Source: an uncultured Clostridia bacterium
GTDB lineage: Bacteria > Bacillota > Clostridia > TANB77 > CAG-508
Direction: 5' to 3'
Assembly: GCA_948891265.1 (NCBI GenBank)
Contig: CAQUBD010000003.1
Location: 51,474-115,473, forward strand
DNA: 64,000 nt
The position numbers and the translations under genes are program-made. Numbering within the stretch: position 1 is the stretch's first letter; every line of letters begins with the position of its first letter. Shown one piece after another: positions 52,876 to 61,714 of the stretch. The notes under the pieces are model-generated. The model was not told the origin of the DNA, did not search any database, and was given only the letters and a program-made list of their open reading frames with translations.

Positions 52876-53127
52876 AAAATTTGAAAATCAATAAAAAAAG
52901 CTACACAAAAAGGAAAAGATGTGTTATCATATATTAGTAAAAACAAAATGCAATGTATACTTGTACAAAAAACATATTTTCAGATGATTTCTGCTACAAT
53001 TTTGGTACAATACAAAAAATTTGAACCTGCAAACTAAGTAATATCAACAGAATTTAAAAAAAATACAGAGATAAGAAAAGAGCCTGTAATAGGTTAAATA
53101 TAAGGAAAATTAAAGGAGGAATTAACA

Positions 53128-53847
53128 ATGTCAGGACATAGCAAATGGCACAACATACAAGCGAAGAAAGGAAAAGCAGACGCAGCGAGAGGAAAAATAT
53201 TCACAAAATTAGGAAGAGAACTATTAATAGCAGTAAAAGAAGGAGGAGCAGACCCAGCTGGAAATTCAAAATTAAAAGCAGTAATAGCAAAATGTAAAGC
53301 AGCAAACATGCCAAATGACACAATAAACAATGCAATAAAAAAAGCATCAACAAGTAACGAAAATTATGAAGAAATGGTATATGAAGGATATGGACCAAAT
53401 GGAGTAGCAGTAATAGTAGAAGCATCAACAGACAACAAAAACAGAACTGCAGCAGATGTAAGACATGTATTTGATAAAGCAGGCGGAAATTTAGGAACAA
53501 CTGGATGCGTATCATATATGTTTAATAAAAAAGGTGTAATAATAATAGAAAAAGCTTCAACAGAAATGTCAGAAGACGATATAATGATGTTAGCATTAGA
53601 TGCAGGAGCAGAAGACTTTTTAGCAGAAGAAGAAATATATGAAATAACAACAGAACCATCAGAATTTGGAGCAGTTAGTGAAAAACTAGAAGAAGCAGGA
53701 TTAGAATTTTTACAAGCAGAAGTTCAAATGGTACCAACAACAACAGTTCAATTAGATGAAAAAGGTACAGAAAAAATGGAAAGACTAATAGAAAGACTAG
53801 AAGAACTTGATGATGTTGCGAACATCTATCATAACTGGGAAGAATAG
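53128..53847 (+). CDS. yebC: YebC/PmpR family protein, 239 aa
   Basis: [20 protein letters not shown] at the N-terminus and [25 protein letters not shown] are hallmarks; the three-domain length is normal. Family members act as DNA-binding regulators and in translation through proline stretches. Strong AAAGGAGG site. The codon choice is strongly A-ending, consistent with high expression. Confidence 0.95.
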   Translation: MSGHSKWHNIQAKKGKADAARGKIFTKLGRELLIAVKEGGADPAGNSKLKAVIAKCKAANMPNDTINNAIKKASTSNENYEEMVYEGYGPNGVAVIVEASTDNKNRTAADVRHVFDKAGGNLGTTGCVSYMFNKKGVIIIEKASTEMSEDDIMMLALDAGAEDFLAEEEIYEITTEPSEFGAVSEKLEEAGLEFLQAEVQMVPTTTVQLDEKGTEKMERLIERLEELDDVANIYHNWEE

Positions 53848-53854
53848 AAATAAA

Positions 53855-53893
53855 ATGAGGATTAGGGGACAGGTCTTTAATCCCCATTTTTTT
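53855..53893 (+). terminator. terminator after yebC
   Basis: ggatta...taatcc with inner gggga/tcccc pairing, followed by TTTTTTT. Confidence 0.55.
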
Positions 53894-53916
53894 GAATAAG
53901 GTAGGAGTAATAAAAA

Positions 53917-55293
53917 ATGAATAAAATACCAGTAGAAAAAAATAAGCAATATATAGTAGATATAATAGATAATGGATTTGAAGGAGAAGGAATAACAAAG
54001 ATTGATAATTTTACTATTTTTATTCCTGGAGCAATAAAAGGGGAAAAAGTAAAAATATTAATTGTAAAAGTACTATCATCACATGCATTTGGAAAAGTAA
54101 TAGAAATCATAGAAACATCAAAAAGTAGACAAGATTCAGACTGTAATACATATAAAAGATGTGGTGGATGCAATCTAAGACATATAAAATATGAAGACAC
54201 ACTAAAAATGAAACAAAATGCAGTACAATCATTAGTAAATAAAACATTAAAAAATAAAATACAAGTAAAACCAACAATAGGTATGGAAAAACCATTTCAT
54301 TATAGAAATAAAGCACAATATCCAATAGGATTAAATAAAAATGGAGAACCCATAATAGGAGTATTTGCAAACAGAACTCATGAAGTAATACCAATGGAAA
54401 AATGTCTAATACAAAATCCAATATCAGAAGAAATATCAAAATTTATAGTGGAATTTATAAAAGATAATAAAATATCAATTTATGATGAAAAAACAGGGAA
54501 AGGTCTATTTAGACATATTGTAATAAAAGTAGGAATAAAGACGAATGAAATAATGTGCATATTAGTTATAAATGGTAATAAAATACCAAACGAAAATGAA
54601 TTGATATCACAATTAATAAATAAATATCCTAATATAAAAACAATAGTAAAAAATATCAATACAAAAAATACAAATGTCATATTAGGAAAAGAAAATATCA
54701 ATTTATATGGAGATGGCTATATAAAAGATATATTAGGAGAATATACATTTAAAATATCACCACTTTCATTTTATCAAGTAAATCCAATTCAAGCAGAAAA
54801 ATTATACAATATTGGAGTAGAAGCAGCTAAAATAACAAAGAATGATATAGTATTTGATTTATATTGTGGAATTGGTACAATTTCTTTATATATGGCTAAA
54901 TATGCAAAAAAAGTATATGGAGTTGAAATTGTGGAACAAGCAATTGCTGATGCGAATGAAAATGCTAGATTGAATAGTATTGATAACGCTGAATTTATAT
55001 GTGGTGACACAGAAGTTATTTTAGATGATTTGATAAATAATAAAAATATAGTTCCTAATGTTGTTATGGTTGATCCTCCAAGGCGTGGTCTTGATAATAA
55101 TTCTATTGACAATATTTTGAAGATTAAGCCTGATAGGTTAGTTTATATTAGTTGTAATCCTGCTACTTTGGCTAGGGATTTGGCTAAGTTTGAGGATGTT
55201 TATAACATTAAAGAAATTCAGCCTGTAGATATGTTCCCGTTTACAAGCCATGTGGAGTGTGTGGCAGTGCTACAACTAAAACAAGACAGGTAA
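53917..55293 (+). CDS. rlmD: 23S rRNA (uracil-C5)-methyltransferase, RlmD/RumA family, 458 aa
   Basis: N-terminal TRAM domain (about 5-65), a Fe-S cluster group (C..YKRCGGCNLRH, about 67-82) and the SAM methyltransferase domain: DLYCGIGTISLY (about 314-325), VDPPRRGLD (about 386-394) and ISCNPATLARD (about 412-422, catalytic Cys and base). It makes 5-methyluridine in rRNA. The last third uses T-ending codons unlike the first two thirds. The 3' end of such genes is a known integration site for mobile elements; none is seen here. Confidence 0.93.
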   Translation: MNKIPVEKNKQYIVDIIDNGFEGEGITKIDNFTIFIPGAIKGEKVKILIVKVLSSHAFGKVIEIIETSKSRQDSDCNTYKRCGGCNLRHIKYEDTLKMKQNAVQSLVNKTLKNKIQVKPTIGMEKPFHYRNKAQYPIGLNKNGEPIIGVFANRTHEVIPMEKCLIQNPISEEISKFIVEFIKDNKISIYDEKTGKGLFRHIVIKVGIKTNEIMCILVINGNKIPNENELISQLINKYPNIKTIVKNINTKNTNVILGKENINLYGDGYIKDILGEYTFKISPLSFYQVNPIQAEKLYNIGVEAAKITKNDIVFDLYCGIGTISLYMAKYAKKVYGVEIVEQAIADANENARLNSIDNAEFICGDTEVILDDLINNKNIVPNVVMVDPPRRGLDNNSIDNILKIKPDRLVYISCNPATLARDLAKFEDVYNIKEIQPVDMFPFTSHVECVAVLQLKQDR

Positions 55294-55704
55294 TACTTGA
55301 TTTTGATATAGTTTCAGAGATTATAACTTTTGAAGAGAAAGGCAGATTTGGAAAAGAAAAACATCAAAATTTAGGTGTGAAAGTTAAAGTAGTTGCTTAA
55401 GTGGTAAGTGGAAACACATAAATGAAAATTCAGAAAATTGAGAAAAGTGCTTGAAATACTGAAGAATTTGAGATTGTATCTACGATAAGCATAAGAGATA
55501 TAGGTTATGTTGGTTAGTAGATATGATGTAAAGTTAAGTATTTCAATAGATAGAAGAAATTTATTAAAATGAGTTATAGAGAATCTTTAGTAAATAGGTG
55601 TCAGTAGATATGTGCTGATGTCTATTTTTTTATAGGTCAAAATTTTAAGATTTTTTGACTTATAAAATTATGTAGGTCAAAAATATTGAGAAATTTGCAC
55701 TATA
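55294..55704. other. gap after rlmD without a convincing gene
   Basis: Short open stretches only. One frame (DFDIVSEIITFEEKGRFG, ending near 55399) could be the tail of a lost gene, but it has no start or ribosome site. A small T-rich hairpin region lies around 55610-55640. I assign nothing here. Confidence 0.4.
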
Positions 55705-55820
55705 ACATTTGCATACCAATCTTAATCTCCAATAAAAATAATATCAAGAGTAAATAAACTCGTTATTACTCGCTCTTGACATTATTTCTATTGGAGATTT
55801 TGTGGCAATTAAGCAAATGT
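55705..55820. repeat. large cruciform-type inverted repeat
   Basis: Arms 55724-55750 and 55773-55799 (27 bases, two mismatches) around a 22-base loop, enclosed by an outer pair acatttgc/gcaaatgt (55705-55712, 55813-55820). The shape suits a miniature mobile element or a large leader structure before the 55928 operon. Confidence 0.7.
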
Positions 55821-55927
55821 AAGGATAAATATGTTTTGCAAATATTGGTAAAACACTATGAAAAATTGTAAATTTGTGATATAAATTAGACATAAAGGAT
55901 TATATAGATTTACAAGGAGAGTGTAAA

Positions 55928-56521
55928 ATGCAGAAAAATTATAAAAGAATGGAGCATAATGAATTTTTACAGCATATAGACAAATTATGCGACCATTTAA
56001 GAAAATATATTCAAGATAATAAAATAAAAATAGATTATATATGTCCTGTTTTAAGAAGTGGTGCAGTACCAGCAACATATATCTCTAATAAATTAAATAT
56101 AATAAAATTTTTGCCTATGCAAGTTAAACATATAGCTTATAAAAATGGAGAAAATAAAATTGAAATGATTTTTAATCCATTTAATTCAATAGAAATAGAT
56201 AAAAAAGAACCAGTATTTTTAGTAGTTGAAGCAATGCACAGTACGGGAACAAGTGTAGAGATATGTATAAATGAAATAAAAAAGAGATATAAAAATGCTA
56301 GAATATTATATGTTTGCTTAACAAAGGAATATGGCAGTAGAGATTTTAAAGATATTGCAGAATATGAAGATGTAGCATTTTATTATAATGGAAATAATGA
56401 ATTTAGCAAAGAAAAATGTAAAGAGTTAAATGTAGAATACTTTTATCCTTTATTTCTTTGGGAAGATTTACAAACAGAATTAGAACATCCAGATGATTTA
56501 GAAGATAATATATTTTTTTAA
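55928..56521 (+). CDS. phosphoribosyltransferase-like protein, 197 aa
   Basis: Type I PRTase fold: ICPVLRSGAVPATYISNKL (about 38-56, with the pyrophosphate loop R-S-G) and VFLVVEAMHSTGTSVE (about 97-112), where the usual DD before the PRPP loop is replaced by EA, so PRPP chemistry may be altered. The C-terminus is acidic. It is the first gene of a tight five-gene operon (Nudix, HAD, ATP-grasp, hydrolase). AAGGAGAG site. Confidence 0.75.
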   Translation: MQKNYKRMEHNEFLQHIDKLCDHLRKYIQDNKIKIDYICPVLRSGAVPATYISNKLNIIKFLPMQVKHIAYKNGENKIEMIFNPFNSIEIDKKEPVFLVVEAMHSTGTSVEICINEIKKRYKNARILYVCLTKEYGSRDFKDIAEYEDVAFYYNGNNEFSKEKCKELNVEYFYPLFLWEDLQTELEHPDDLEDNIFF

Positions 56522-56536
56522 TGTGGGAGAGGAATA

Positions 56537-57079
56537 ATGGAATACATAGATATATTTGATGAAAATAATAATCCTATTGGAGAAATAAAAGAAAAAACAA
56601 AAGCACATGAAGATGGTAATTTTCATAGAACTGCACATGTTTGGATTATAAATGACAATAATGAATTATTATTGCAAAAGAGAAGTGCAACCAAAAAAAC
56701 ACATCCTAATTGTTGGGATATATCAGGAGCAGGGCATATTAGAGCAGGAGAAAGTGTAACTGAAGGTGCTATTAGAGAATTGAAAGAAGAATTAGGAGTC
56801 GAAGCAACTGAGAAAGATTTAGATTATATTGCAACAATAAAAAGTACAAAGAATTCTAAAAATATGGAATTCGGATATGTATATTTATTAAGATGTAATA
56901 AGAAAATTGCAGACTATATTTTTGAAGATGAAGAGGTATCAGAAGTAAAGTATGTCTATTATGAAGATTTGGAGAAAATGGTTGAAGATAAAGCAGAAGG
57001 ACTTTTATTACATGATGAGGAATTCAAAAAATTATTTAAATATATAAGAAATAAATTAAGAGGAGATAAAAATTTATGA
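56537..57079 (+). CDS. Nudix hydrolase, IPP isomerase-like, 180 aa
   Basis: An intact Nudix box GHIRAGESVTEGAIRELKEELGV (positions about 75-97; key residues G, E, R, E, E, G all present). The opening DIFDENNNPIGEIKEKTKAHEDGNFHR is typical of the IPP-isomerase-like YfcD subgroup, which hydrolyses nucleoside diphosphate derivatives. It overlaps the next gene by 4 bases. Confidence 0.88.
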   Translation: MEYIDIFDENNNPIGEIKEKTKAHEDGNFHRTAHVWIINDNNELLLQKRSATKKTHPNCWDISGAGHIRAGESVTEGAIRELKEELGVEATEKDLDYIATIKSTKNSKNMEFGYVYLLRCNKKIADYIFEDEEVSEVKYVYYEDLEKMVEDKAEGLLLHDEEFKKLFKYIRNKLRGDKNL

Positions 57080-57903
57080 TAAAAGCAATATTTATTGATA
57101 TTGATGGAACATTAAGAGATAGCAATAGGAATTTGTCAACAAAAACAATAGAAACAGTAAAGAAGGTAAGTGAAAAAGGAATATTAGTTATACTATGTTC
57201 TGGAAGACCAAGAAAATATACTGAAGAAATAAGCAGAGAATGTTTTGCTAGTAAATATATAATTACTTCAAGTGGTGGAGATATATATGACTACGAGCAA
57301 AATAAAATTTTATATGTAAATAAAATGGATAAAGAAGCATTAATAAAATTATATGAAATAGCTAATCCAGAAGATGTTAGATTTATTATGAATATTGGAG
57401 AAGGTAGAGTAGTAAATAAAGTAAAACATGCAGAGCAAGAGAAAAAATTAGAGGAAAATATAAAGGATTTTGTTGATAAAAATGATGTTGTTCAATGTAC
57501 TATTGCAGATAGTAACTTTGACAAAATAAAAAATTTAATACCTAAAATTGAAAAAGTAGAAAATGTAGAAATAAAAAATAGGCACAAAAGTTTATTAGAT
57601 ATTAAATTTAAAGATGATAAAACAGTATTCTGTGATATTGCTAATATAGATTCTAATAAAGGAATTGCAGTAAAAAAGATGTTAGAGATTTTAGACATTA
57701 AAAAAGAAGAATCTATTGCTATTGGTGATGATAATAATGATTTATCAATGTTTGAACAAGTAGGATACAAGGTGTCTATGGGAAATGCTATCGATATTGT
57801 TAAAGAAAAGGCAGATGAGATTACTTTATCTAATGATGAAGATGGAGTTGCAGTATTTTTAGAAAAACTACTAAAAGAAATGGAGAAAAACAATGAAAAA
57901 TAA
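57076..57903 (+). CDS. HAD-superfamily (Cof-type) phosphatase, 275 aa
   Basis: Motif I DIDGTLRD (about 8-15), motif II CSGRP (about 42-46), motif III Lys near 198, and motif IV AIGDDNNDLSMFEQVG (about 216-231). This is the Cof/YidA-like group acting on sugar phosphates or FMN-type substrates. It overlaps genes on both sides, so it is coupled within the operon. Confidence 0.9.
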   Translation: MIKAIFIDIDGTLRDSNRNLSTKTIETVKKVSEKGILVILCSGRPRKYTEEISRECFASKYIITSSGGDIYDYEQNKILYVNKMDKEALIKLYEIANPEDVRFIMNIGEGRVVNKVKHAEQEKKLEENIKDFVDKNDVVQCTIADSNFDKIKNLIPKIEKVENVEIKNRHKSLLDIKFKDDKTVFCDIANIDSNKGIAVKKMLEILDIKKEESIAIGDDNNDLSMFEQVGYKVSMGNAIDIVKEKADEITLSNDEDGVAVFLEKLLKEMEKNNEK

Positions 57904-58789
57904 AAAAGGGTTAATTCTAATTTATCCAGGTTTTCAGAATGAAGCAAAACAATATCAATATAACAGACTTATCGAAGAATTCAATAAAAAAGGTATTAGT
58001 ATAGATAAATTAAAAGTTGATGAACAATATACAAGTGTAATAAATGGAAAAGTAAATATAGATGTTAAACAATATGACTTTTGCATACAACTTGTTAAAG
58101 ATAAATATATAAACGAACAACTTTGCAAAAATGGAATAAGGTCATTTAATTCTTATAGTGCAATAGAAAACTGCGATGATAAAATGATGACTTATGTTAT
58201 ATTATCAAATAAAAATATAAACTTGCCAAATACAATATTAGGCAGTATAAACTTTGGGGTAGAAAATATCAAAGAAGATAATAAAAGTGAAGAATTTAAG
58301 AAATATGTTGAAACTACTTTGAATTATCCATTTATAACTAAAAAATGCAATAGTAAAGGTGGAAGAGATATATACAAGATAAATAATAGAAAAGAATTTG
58401 ATGATATATGTAATAAATTAAGTGGTTCACAATACTTATTTCAACAATTTATTCCTGAAAATATAGGAAAAGATATTAGAGTTGTTGTTGTAGGAAAGAA
58501 AGTAGTAGGTTCATTTATGAGAATAAATGAAAATGATTATCGTTCAAATATATCATTAGGCGGAAGAGCATTACCTTATGAAGTTTCAAATGAATATAAA
58601 GAAATTGCAGAAAAGATAGCAAATGAGTTAGAACTAGATTATTGTTCAGTTGACTTTTTTATGAGTAATGAAAATAAGCCAATAGTTTGTGAAGTAAATG
58701 CAGATCCAGCTATTTGTGATATAGAAGAATTGAGTGGAAAAAATGTAGCTGAAATATTTGTAGATTATGTGATTAGTAAAATATATTAA
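57893..58789 (+). CDS. ATP-grasp ligase, RimK-like, 298 aa
   Basis: ATP-grasp plan: ENCDDKMMTYVIL (about 95-107), PFITKKCNSKGGRDIYK (about 140-156), LFQQFIPENIGKDIRVVVVG (about 181-200), and the metal site YCSVDFFMSNE ... IVCEVNADP (about 249-275). RimK-type enzymes join an amino acid or amine to a carboxylate. Its substrate here is unknown; the PRTase, Nudix and HAD neighbours hint at a nucleotide- or sugar-derived metabolite (inference). Confidence 0.88.
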   Translation: MKNKKGLILIYPGFQNEAKQYQYNRLIEEFNKKGISIDKLKVDEQYTSVINGKVNIDVKQYDFCIQLVKDKYINEQLCKNGIRSFNSYSAIENCDDKMMTYVILSNKNINLPNTILGSINFGVENIKEDNKSEEFKKYVETTLNYPFITKKCNSKGGRDIYKINNRKEFDDICNKLSGSQYLFQQFIPENIGKDIRVVVVGKKVVGSFMRINENDYRSNISLGGRALPYEVSNEYKEIAEKIANELELDYCSVDFFMSNENKPIVCEVNADPAICDIEELSGKNVAEIFVDYVISKIY

Positions 58790-58802
58790 GGAGGAAAAGT
58801 AA

Positions 58803-59354
58803 ATGGAAGACTATTTTATAATACATGGAAGTTTTGGAAGTCCATTTGGAAATTGGTTTAGTTGGTTACATGATTTTATAGAAGATGATGGAAAACAAGT
58901 ATATGTACCACAATTTCCAATAGGAGTAGGTTATCAAAATTATGAAAATTGGAGTAAACTACTTAAATACTATTTAGATTTAGGATTAATTAATGAAAAC
59001 ACAACAATAATAGGTCATAGTATTGCACCAGTATTTATATCAAAATTTTTAACTGAAAATAAAGTAAAAGTTAAAAAATTAATATTCGTATGTGGATTTA
59101 ATAACTATTTAGGAATAAACGAAGAATATGATACCGTTAATAAAACAATGTATTTTGACAATTTAGAAGATGTAAAACAATATGCAAATGAAATTATTTG
59201 TTTTTATTCAGATAATGATCCATATGTAAAATATGAAGTTGAAAAAGATTTTGCAGATAAAGTTGCAACAGAACAAATTTTAATACCAAATGCAGGACAT
59301 ATCAATAGTGAAAGTGGCTATGATACATTTGAAGATATAGTAAGTTACTTATAA
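58803..59354 (+). CDS. RBBP9/YdeN-like alpha/beta hydrolase, 183 aa
   Basis: HGSFGSPFGNWFSWL oxyanion region (about 8-22), nucleophile elbow IIGHSIAPVF (about 61-70, Ser in GHSIA), DNDPYV Asp (about 139-144) and AGHIN His (about 159-163) complete the triad. Members are serine hydrolases of unknown substrate. It is the last gene of the operon and is followed by hairpins. Confidence 0.88.
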   Translation: MEDYFIIHGSFGSPFGNWFSWLHDFIEDDGKQVYVPQFPIGVGYQNYENWSKLLKYYLDLGLINENTTIIGHSIAPVFISKFLTENKVKVKKLIFVCGFNNYLGINEEYDTVNKTMYFDNLEDVKQYANEIICFYSDNDPYVKYEVEKDFADKVATEQILIPNAGHINSESGYDTFEDIVSYL

Positions 59355-59360
59355 AAGTTA

Positions 59361-59431
59361 TATTACGAAAAAAGTGAAAAATTCGTAATATAAAAATCTT
59401 TATTACGAAAAATTGCTAATTTTCGTAATAT
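59361..59431 (+). terminator. paired hairpins ending the 55.9-59.4 kb operon
   Basis: Two related stems in tandem: tattacgaa/ttcgtaata (59361-59391) and tattacgaaaa/ttttcgtaata (59401-59431). The repeated TATTACGAAAA sequence is notable. Loops are short and the T-runs weak. Confidence 0.5.
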
Positions 59432-59447
59432 GGGAATTAAATATGCA

Positions 59448-59487
59448 GGAAACTTTCGTAAATTATTTGGAATTTACGAAAGTTTCC
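59448..59487. repeat. 17-base perfect inverted repeat
   Basis: ggaaactttcgtaaatt and aatttacgaaagtttcc with a 6-base loop. It stands between the operon end and the small RNA candidates and may be a terminator for both strands. Confidence 0.7.
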
Positions 59488-59494
59488 GACAAGT

Positions 59495-59576
59495 AAATAA
59501 GAAATCCCTCTTCATTTGAGGGATTTTAAGCGTTTATAAACGAACTAACCACATTTAAATGTGCAACATTAAATGT
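59495..59576 (-). ncRNA. small RNA candidate 2 (tandem paralogue)
   Basis: On the minus strand a TATAAT at 59588-59583 is followed by attacatttaatgttgcac, a short stem (cacatttaaatgtg), the palindrome cgtttataaacg and a terminator aaatccctc/gagggattt (59502-59526). The 5' part is homologous to candidate 1. There is no reading frame of note. The -35 is weak. Confidence 0.45.
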
Positions 59577-59610
59577 AATTATATTATATGCAAATAAAGA
59601 AATATTATTA

Positions 59611-59685
59611 CAAAAAGCAAAGACTAGGTTAACCTAGTCTTTGAAAAACAACTTCCACATCTTTCGATGTGCAACTCTAAATGTA
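59611..59685 (-). ncRNA. small RNA candidate 1
   Basis: A short minus-strand transcript of about 65-70 bases: attacatttagagttgcac, a stem cacatc/gatgtg, and a perfect terminator palindrome aaagactaggtt/aacctagtcttt followed by CTTTTTG. It has a good promoter (59691-59719). It follows the MazF-like gene on the same strand. Confidence 0.55.
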
Positions 59686-59690
59686 ATTAT

Positions 59691-59719
59691 ATTATAAGAT
59701 ATTTTTAGTTGATAGTCAA
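59691..59719 (-). promoter_or_regulatory. promoter of small RNA candidate 1
   Basis: On the minus strand TTGACT (59719-59714), 17-base spacer, TATAAT (59696-59691). Confidence 0.7.
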
Positions 59720-59733
59720 GATTTTTGCTGAAA

Positions 59734-60469
59734 TTAATCTTCAAAAGTGTAATATTTTTTTAATAATACTAAAATATTTGAATAATCATCTTCAGACAAG
59801 TGAGCTATTTTTTTATTATGAAAGAATGGTTCTCTTAATCTTTTGTAACTAAAATTAGCCATAGATTCTAATTTTGCAGTACTACAAGGTAATCCAGTTA
59901 TATCATAATGAAAATAATATTTATCACTATGACATTTACTACTTAAAGGAATTACTGTCCACATTTTTTTATCAGCAGAAGAACGCCATAATATAGCTGG
60001 TCTTAATTTTCTTAATTCTGAACCAATATTTTGTCCGAAATCAACCCAGCAAATAGAACCAGGTTTTAAAATAGAGGTTTTTGTATTATTATCGTTTAAT
60101 AACAATTTATCATAGCACCATTTTAAATATTTAATTTTTTCGATATTCCTATAATCAATTTCTTTGCTTAGTTTTTGAATTAAGGATTCTTTTAAAAGTT
60201 TTAAGACATAAGAAAAATCTTTATTGTTTAACTTCAAAAATTTACCTTTAACATAAACTAATCCGTTTAATATTTCTCTTAGTATATTCCTGTAAATCAT
60301 TTATATCAACAAATCTATTTATAGAGTCTATGTATGTTAGATTATCAGATTTAGTAGTATAAACTGCTAGTCCTACATAATGATTTTCAGATATATTATA
60401 TATAATTAGAACATGTTTTCTTATATTATTTTCAACTACTTCATAAATATTTTGAGAATATATGTCCAA
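59734..60469 (-). pseudogene. MazF/PemK-like toxin with N-terminal domain and +1 frameshift at CGG
   Basis: The first frame (TTG start at 60469, AGGAGG 7 bases upstream) gives a small beta domain (YEVVENNIRKHVLIIYNI) through DINDLQEYTKRNIK. The second continues GLVYVKGKFLKLNNKDF, a helical linker and a MazF/PemK domain: PGSICWVDFGQNIGSELRKLRPAI, then TVIPLSSK and a C-terminal helix. The join is the in-frame CGG at 60265-60263; dropping its C yields 244 aa. MazF-type proteins are mRNA interferases. No antitoxin protein gene is adjacent. Confidence 0.8.
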
Positions 60470-60495
60470 ATTAAAACCTCCTAATATTAAATACT

Positions 60496-60525
60496 GTAGC
60501 TTATATATTTTTGTATATAAGCTAC
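60496..60525 (-). other. 12-base hairpin in toxin leader
   Basis: gtagcttatata/tatataagctac, perfect, just upstream of the ribosome site of the MazF-like gene. It could affect translation of the toxin. Confidence 0.5.
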
Positions 60526-60596
60526 ATACTCAATCATAAACTGCTTATAAAATAAGCCTTCTTGAACTGTCTATTTAATAGAAAAGTTCTTTACTA

Positions 60597-60625
60597 ATAA
60601 TACTACATTTTTATATAAAAAGCAA
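60597..60625 (-). promoter_or_regulatory. promoter of MazF-like gene
   Basis: Minus strand TTGCTT (60625-60620), 17-base spacer, TATTAT (60602-60597). Confidence 0.5.
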
Positions 60626-60681
60626 CACATTTGTTCTTATAAAATATAAAAAATTGTAATAAAATCAAAAATTGGGGAATA

Positions 60682-60710
60682 TTGTAAAAAAATGGATTTT
60701 ATGGTATAGT
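60682..60710 (+). promoter_or_regulatory. promoter of the Hachiman genes
   Basis: TTGTAA (60682-60687), 17-base spacer, TATAGT (60705-60710), about 60 bases before the hamA start. Confidence 0.6.
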
Positions 60711-60768
60711 AGATAAAAATAAATATTTTAGGAAAAATTTGCTTTTGTTAATAATATTGGGGGAAAAA

Positions 60769-61714
60769 ATGGAAAAGAAATATGAGAAATTTATAGTTCA
60801 TCAGTTTGATGACAATTATTCAATGATACATATAGAAATTAAAGATAATGAAGAGTTTTATAAAAGTTTATTTGAATGTTTTTTTACAGAAGATAAGCTT
60901 ATAAAATATGCAGAAAATAAGTTTAATTTAAAGTTTTCTCCAACAAAAACAAATTTTACTACATTATATAAGCATTTAAAAACTTATATAGATGATTTCA
61001 ATAAAGATGAATATACAATTGATGAGATTCAAGAAGAAATGATAAAAATATTAAATGAAGAATACACTATAGAAGATAGAAATGGTAAATTAAAAGTTAG
61101 GATAGATAAAATAGGAAAGATAGGAGAATATATTTTTACTTGCATATTAAATGAGTATTTTCAATTCCAATGTATATTACCCAAAGTACATCTACAGACA
61201 AGTTATAATATGAGTATATATGGAATTGATACATTATTTTATTCAGAAGATAAAGAAATGTTACTATTTGGAGAATCTAAAGTTACAAAGAAATTAGAAA
61301 ATGGGATTAGTTTGATTAACACTTCATTAGAAGAATATGAAAGTAGAATAAAACAAGAATATGAATTAGTATTAAGCAACAGATTATATAAAGACAAACT
61401 TAATAAGTTTAATGATAAGTATGGAAAGATTGTTGATATCGCATTAGATATAGAAGAATTTATAGAAAAAGCTCAAGTGAAAAATATAGGAATTCCAATT
61501 TTTATTGCACATGGTAATCAGACAGATATAAATGAAATTATGAAAAAACTAAAAACTATAAAAAGAAATAATATATTACGGATTAAATACTATATACTAT
61601 GTAATATCATTACCAATTATTAATAAAGATAAAATGGTTGCAGTATTTACAGAAGCAATTGCGAGAAAGGAAGAAATGTATAAGAATGAAAGAAATTCAA
61701 CAAATAAGGGATAA
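60769..61714 (+). pseudogene. hamA: Hachiman defence protein HamA (DUF1837) with +1 frameshift at CGG
   Basis: HamA is the nuclease effector of Hachiman anti-phage systems. The core KIGEYIFTCIL ... YGIDTLFYS ... LLFGESK (about 117-175) gives a PD-(D/E)xK-type site (Asp in GID, Glu and Lys in GESK). The uninterrupted frame ends poorly at 61623 after CGG (61579-61581). Dropping the C of CGG extends it by 44 residues (GLNTIYYVISLPIIN...) to a stop at 61714, overlapping hamB by 29 bases. This gives a 314-aa protein with a family-like end. ATG 60769 follows TTGGGGG. Confidence 0.82.

Noticed and set aside
53201..53515. Long leucine-rich minus-strand frames opposite yebC and other genes
   Set aside because: They arise from A-rich codons read in reverse, have no ribosome sites and lie fully inside conserved genes.
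53100..55400. Integrated mobile element at the rlmD 3' end
   Set aside because: The gene end is a known target for serine-recombinase elements, but no recombinase, excisionase or conjugation gene is present here.
59521..59700. CRISPR-like or type III antitoxin-like repeats
   Set aside because: Only two units, spaced unevenly, each with its own promoter-like box and terminator; they do not form an array and lie downstream, not upstream, of the toxin.
16080..61714. CGG as a globally unassigned or quadruplet codon
   Set aside because: At least three native-looking or nearby genes (8084, 9806, 45684) need CGG as a normal triplet, so a strict rule fails; kept only as a hypothesis of occasional recoding.
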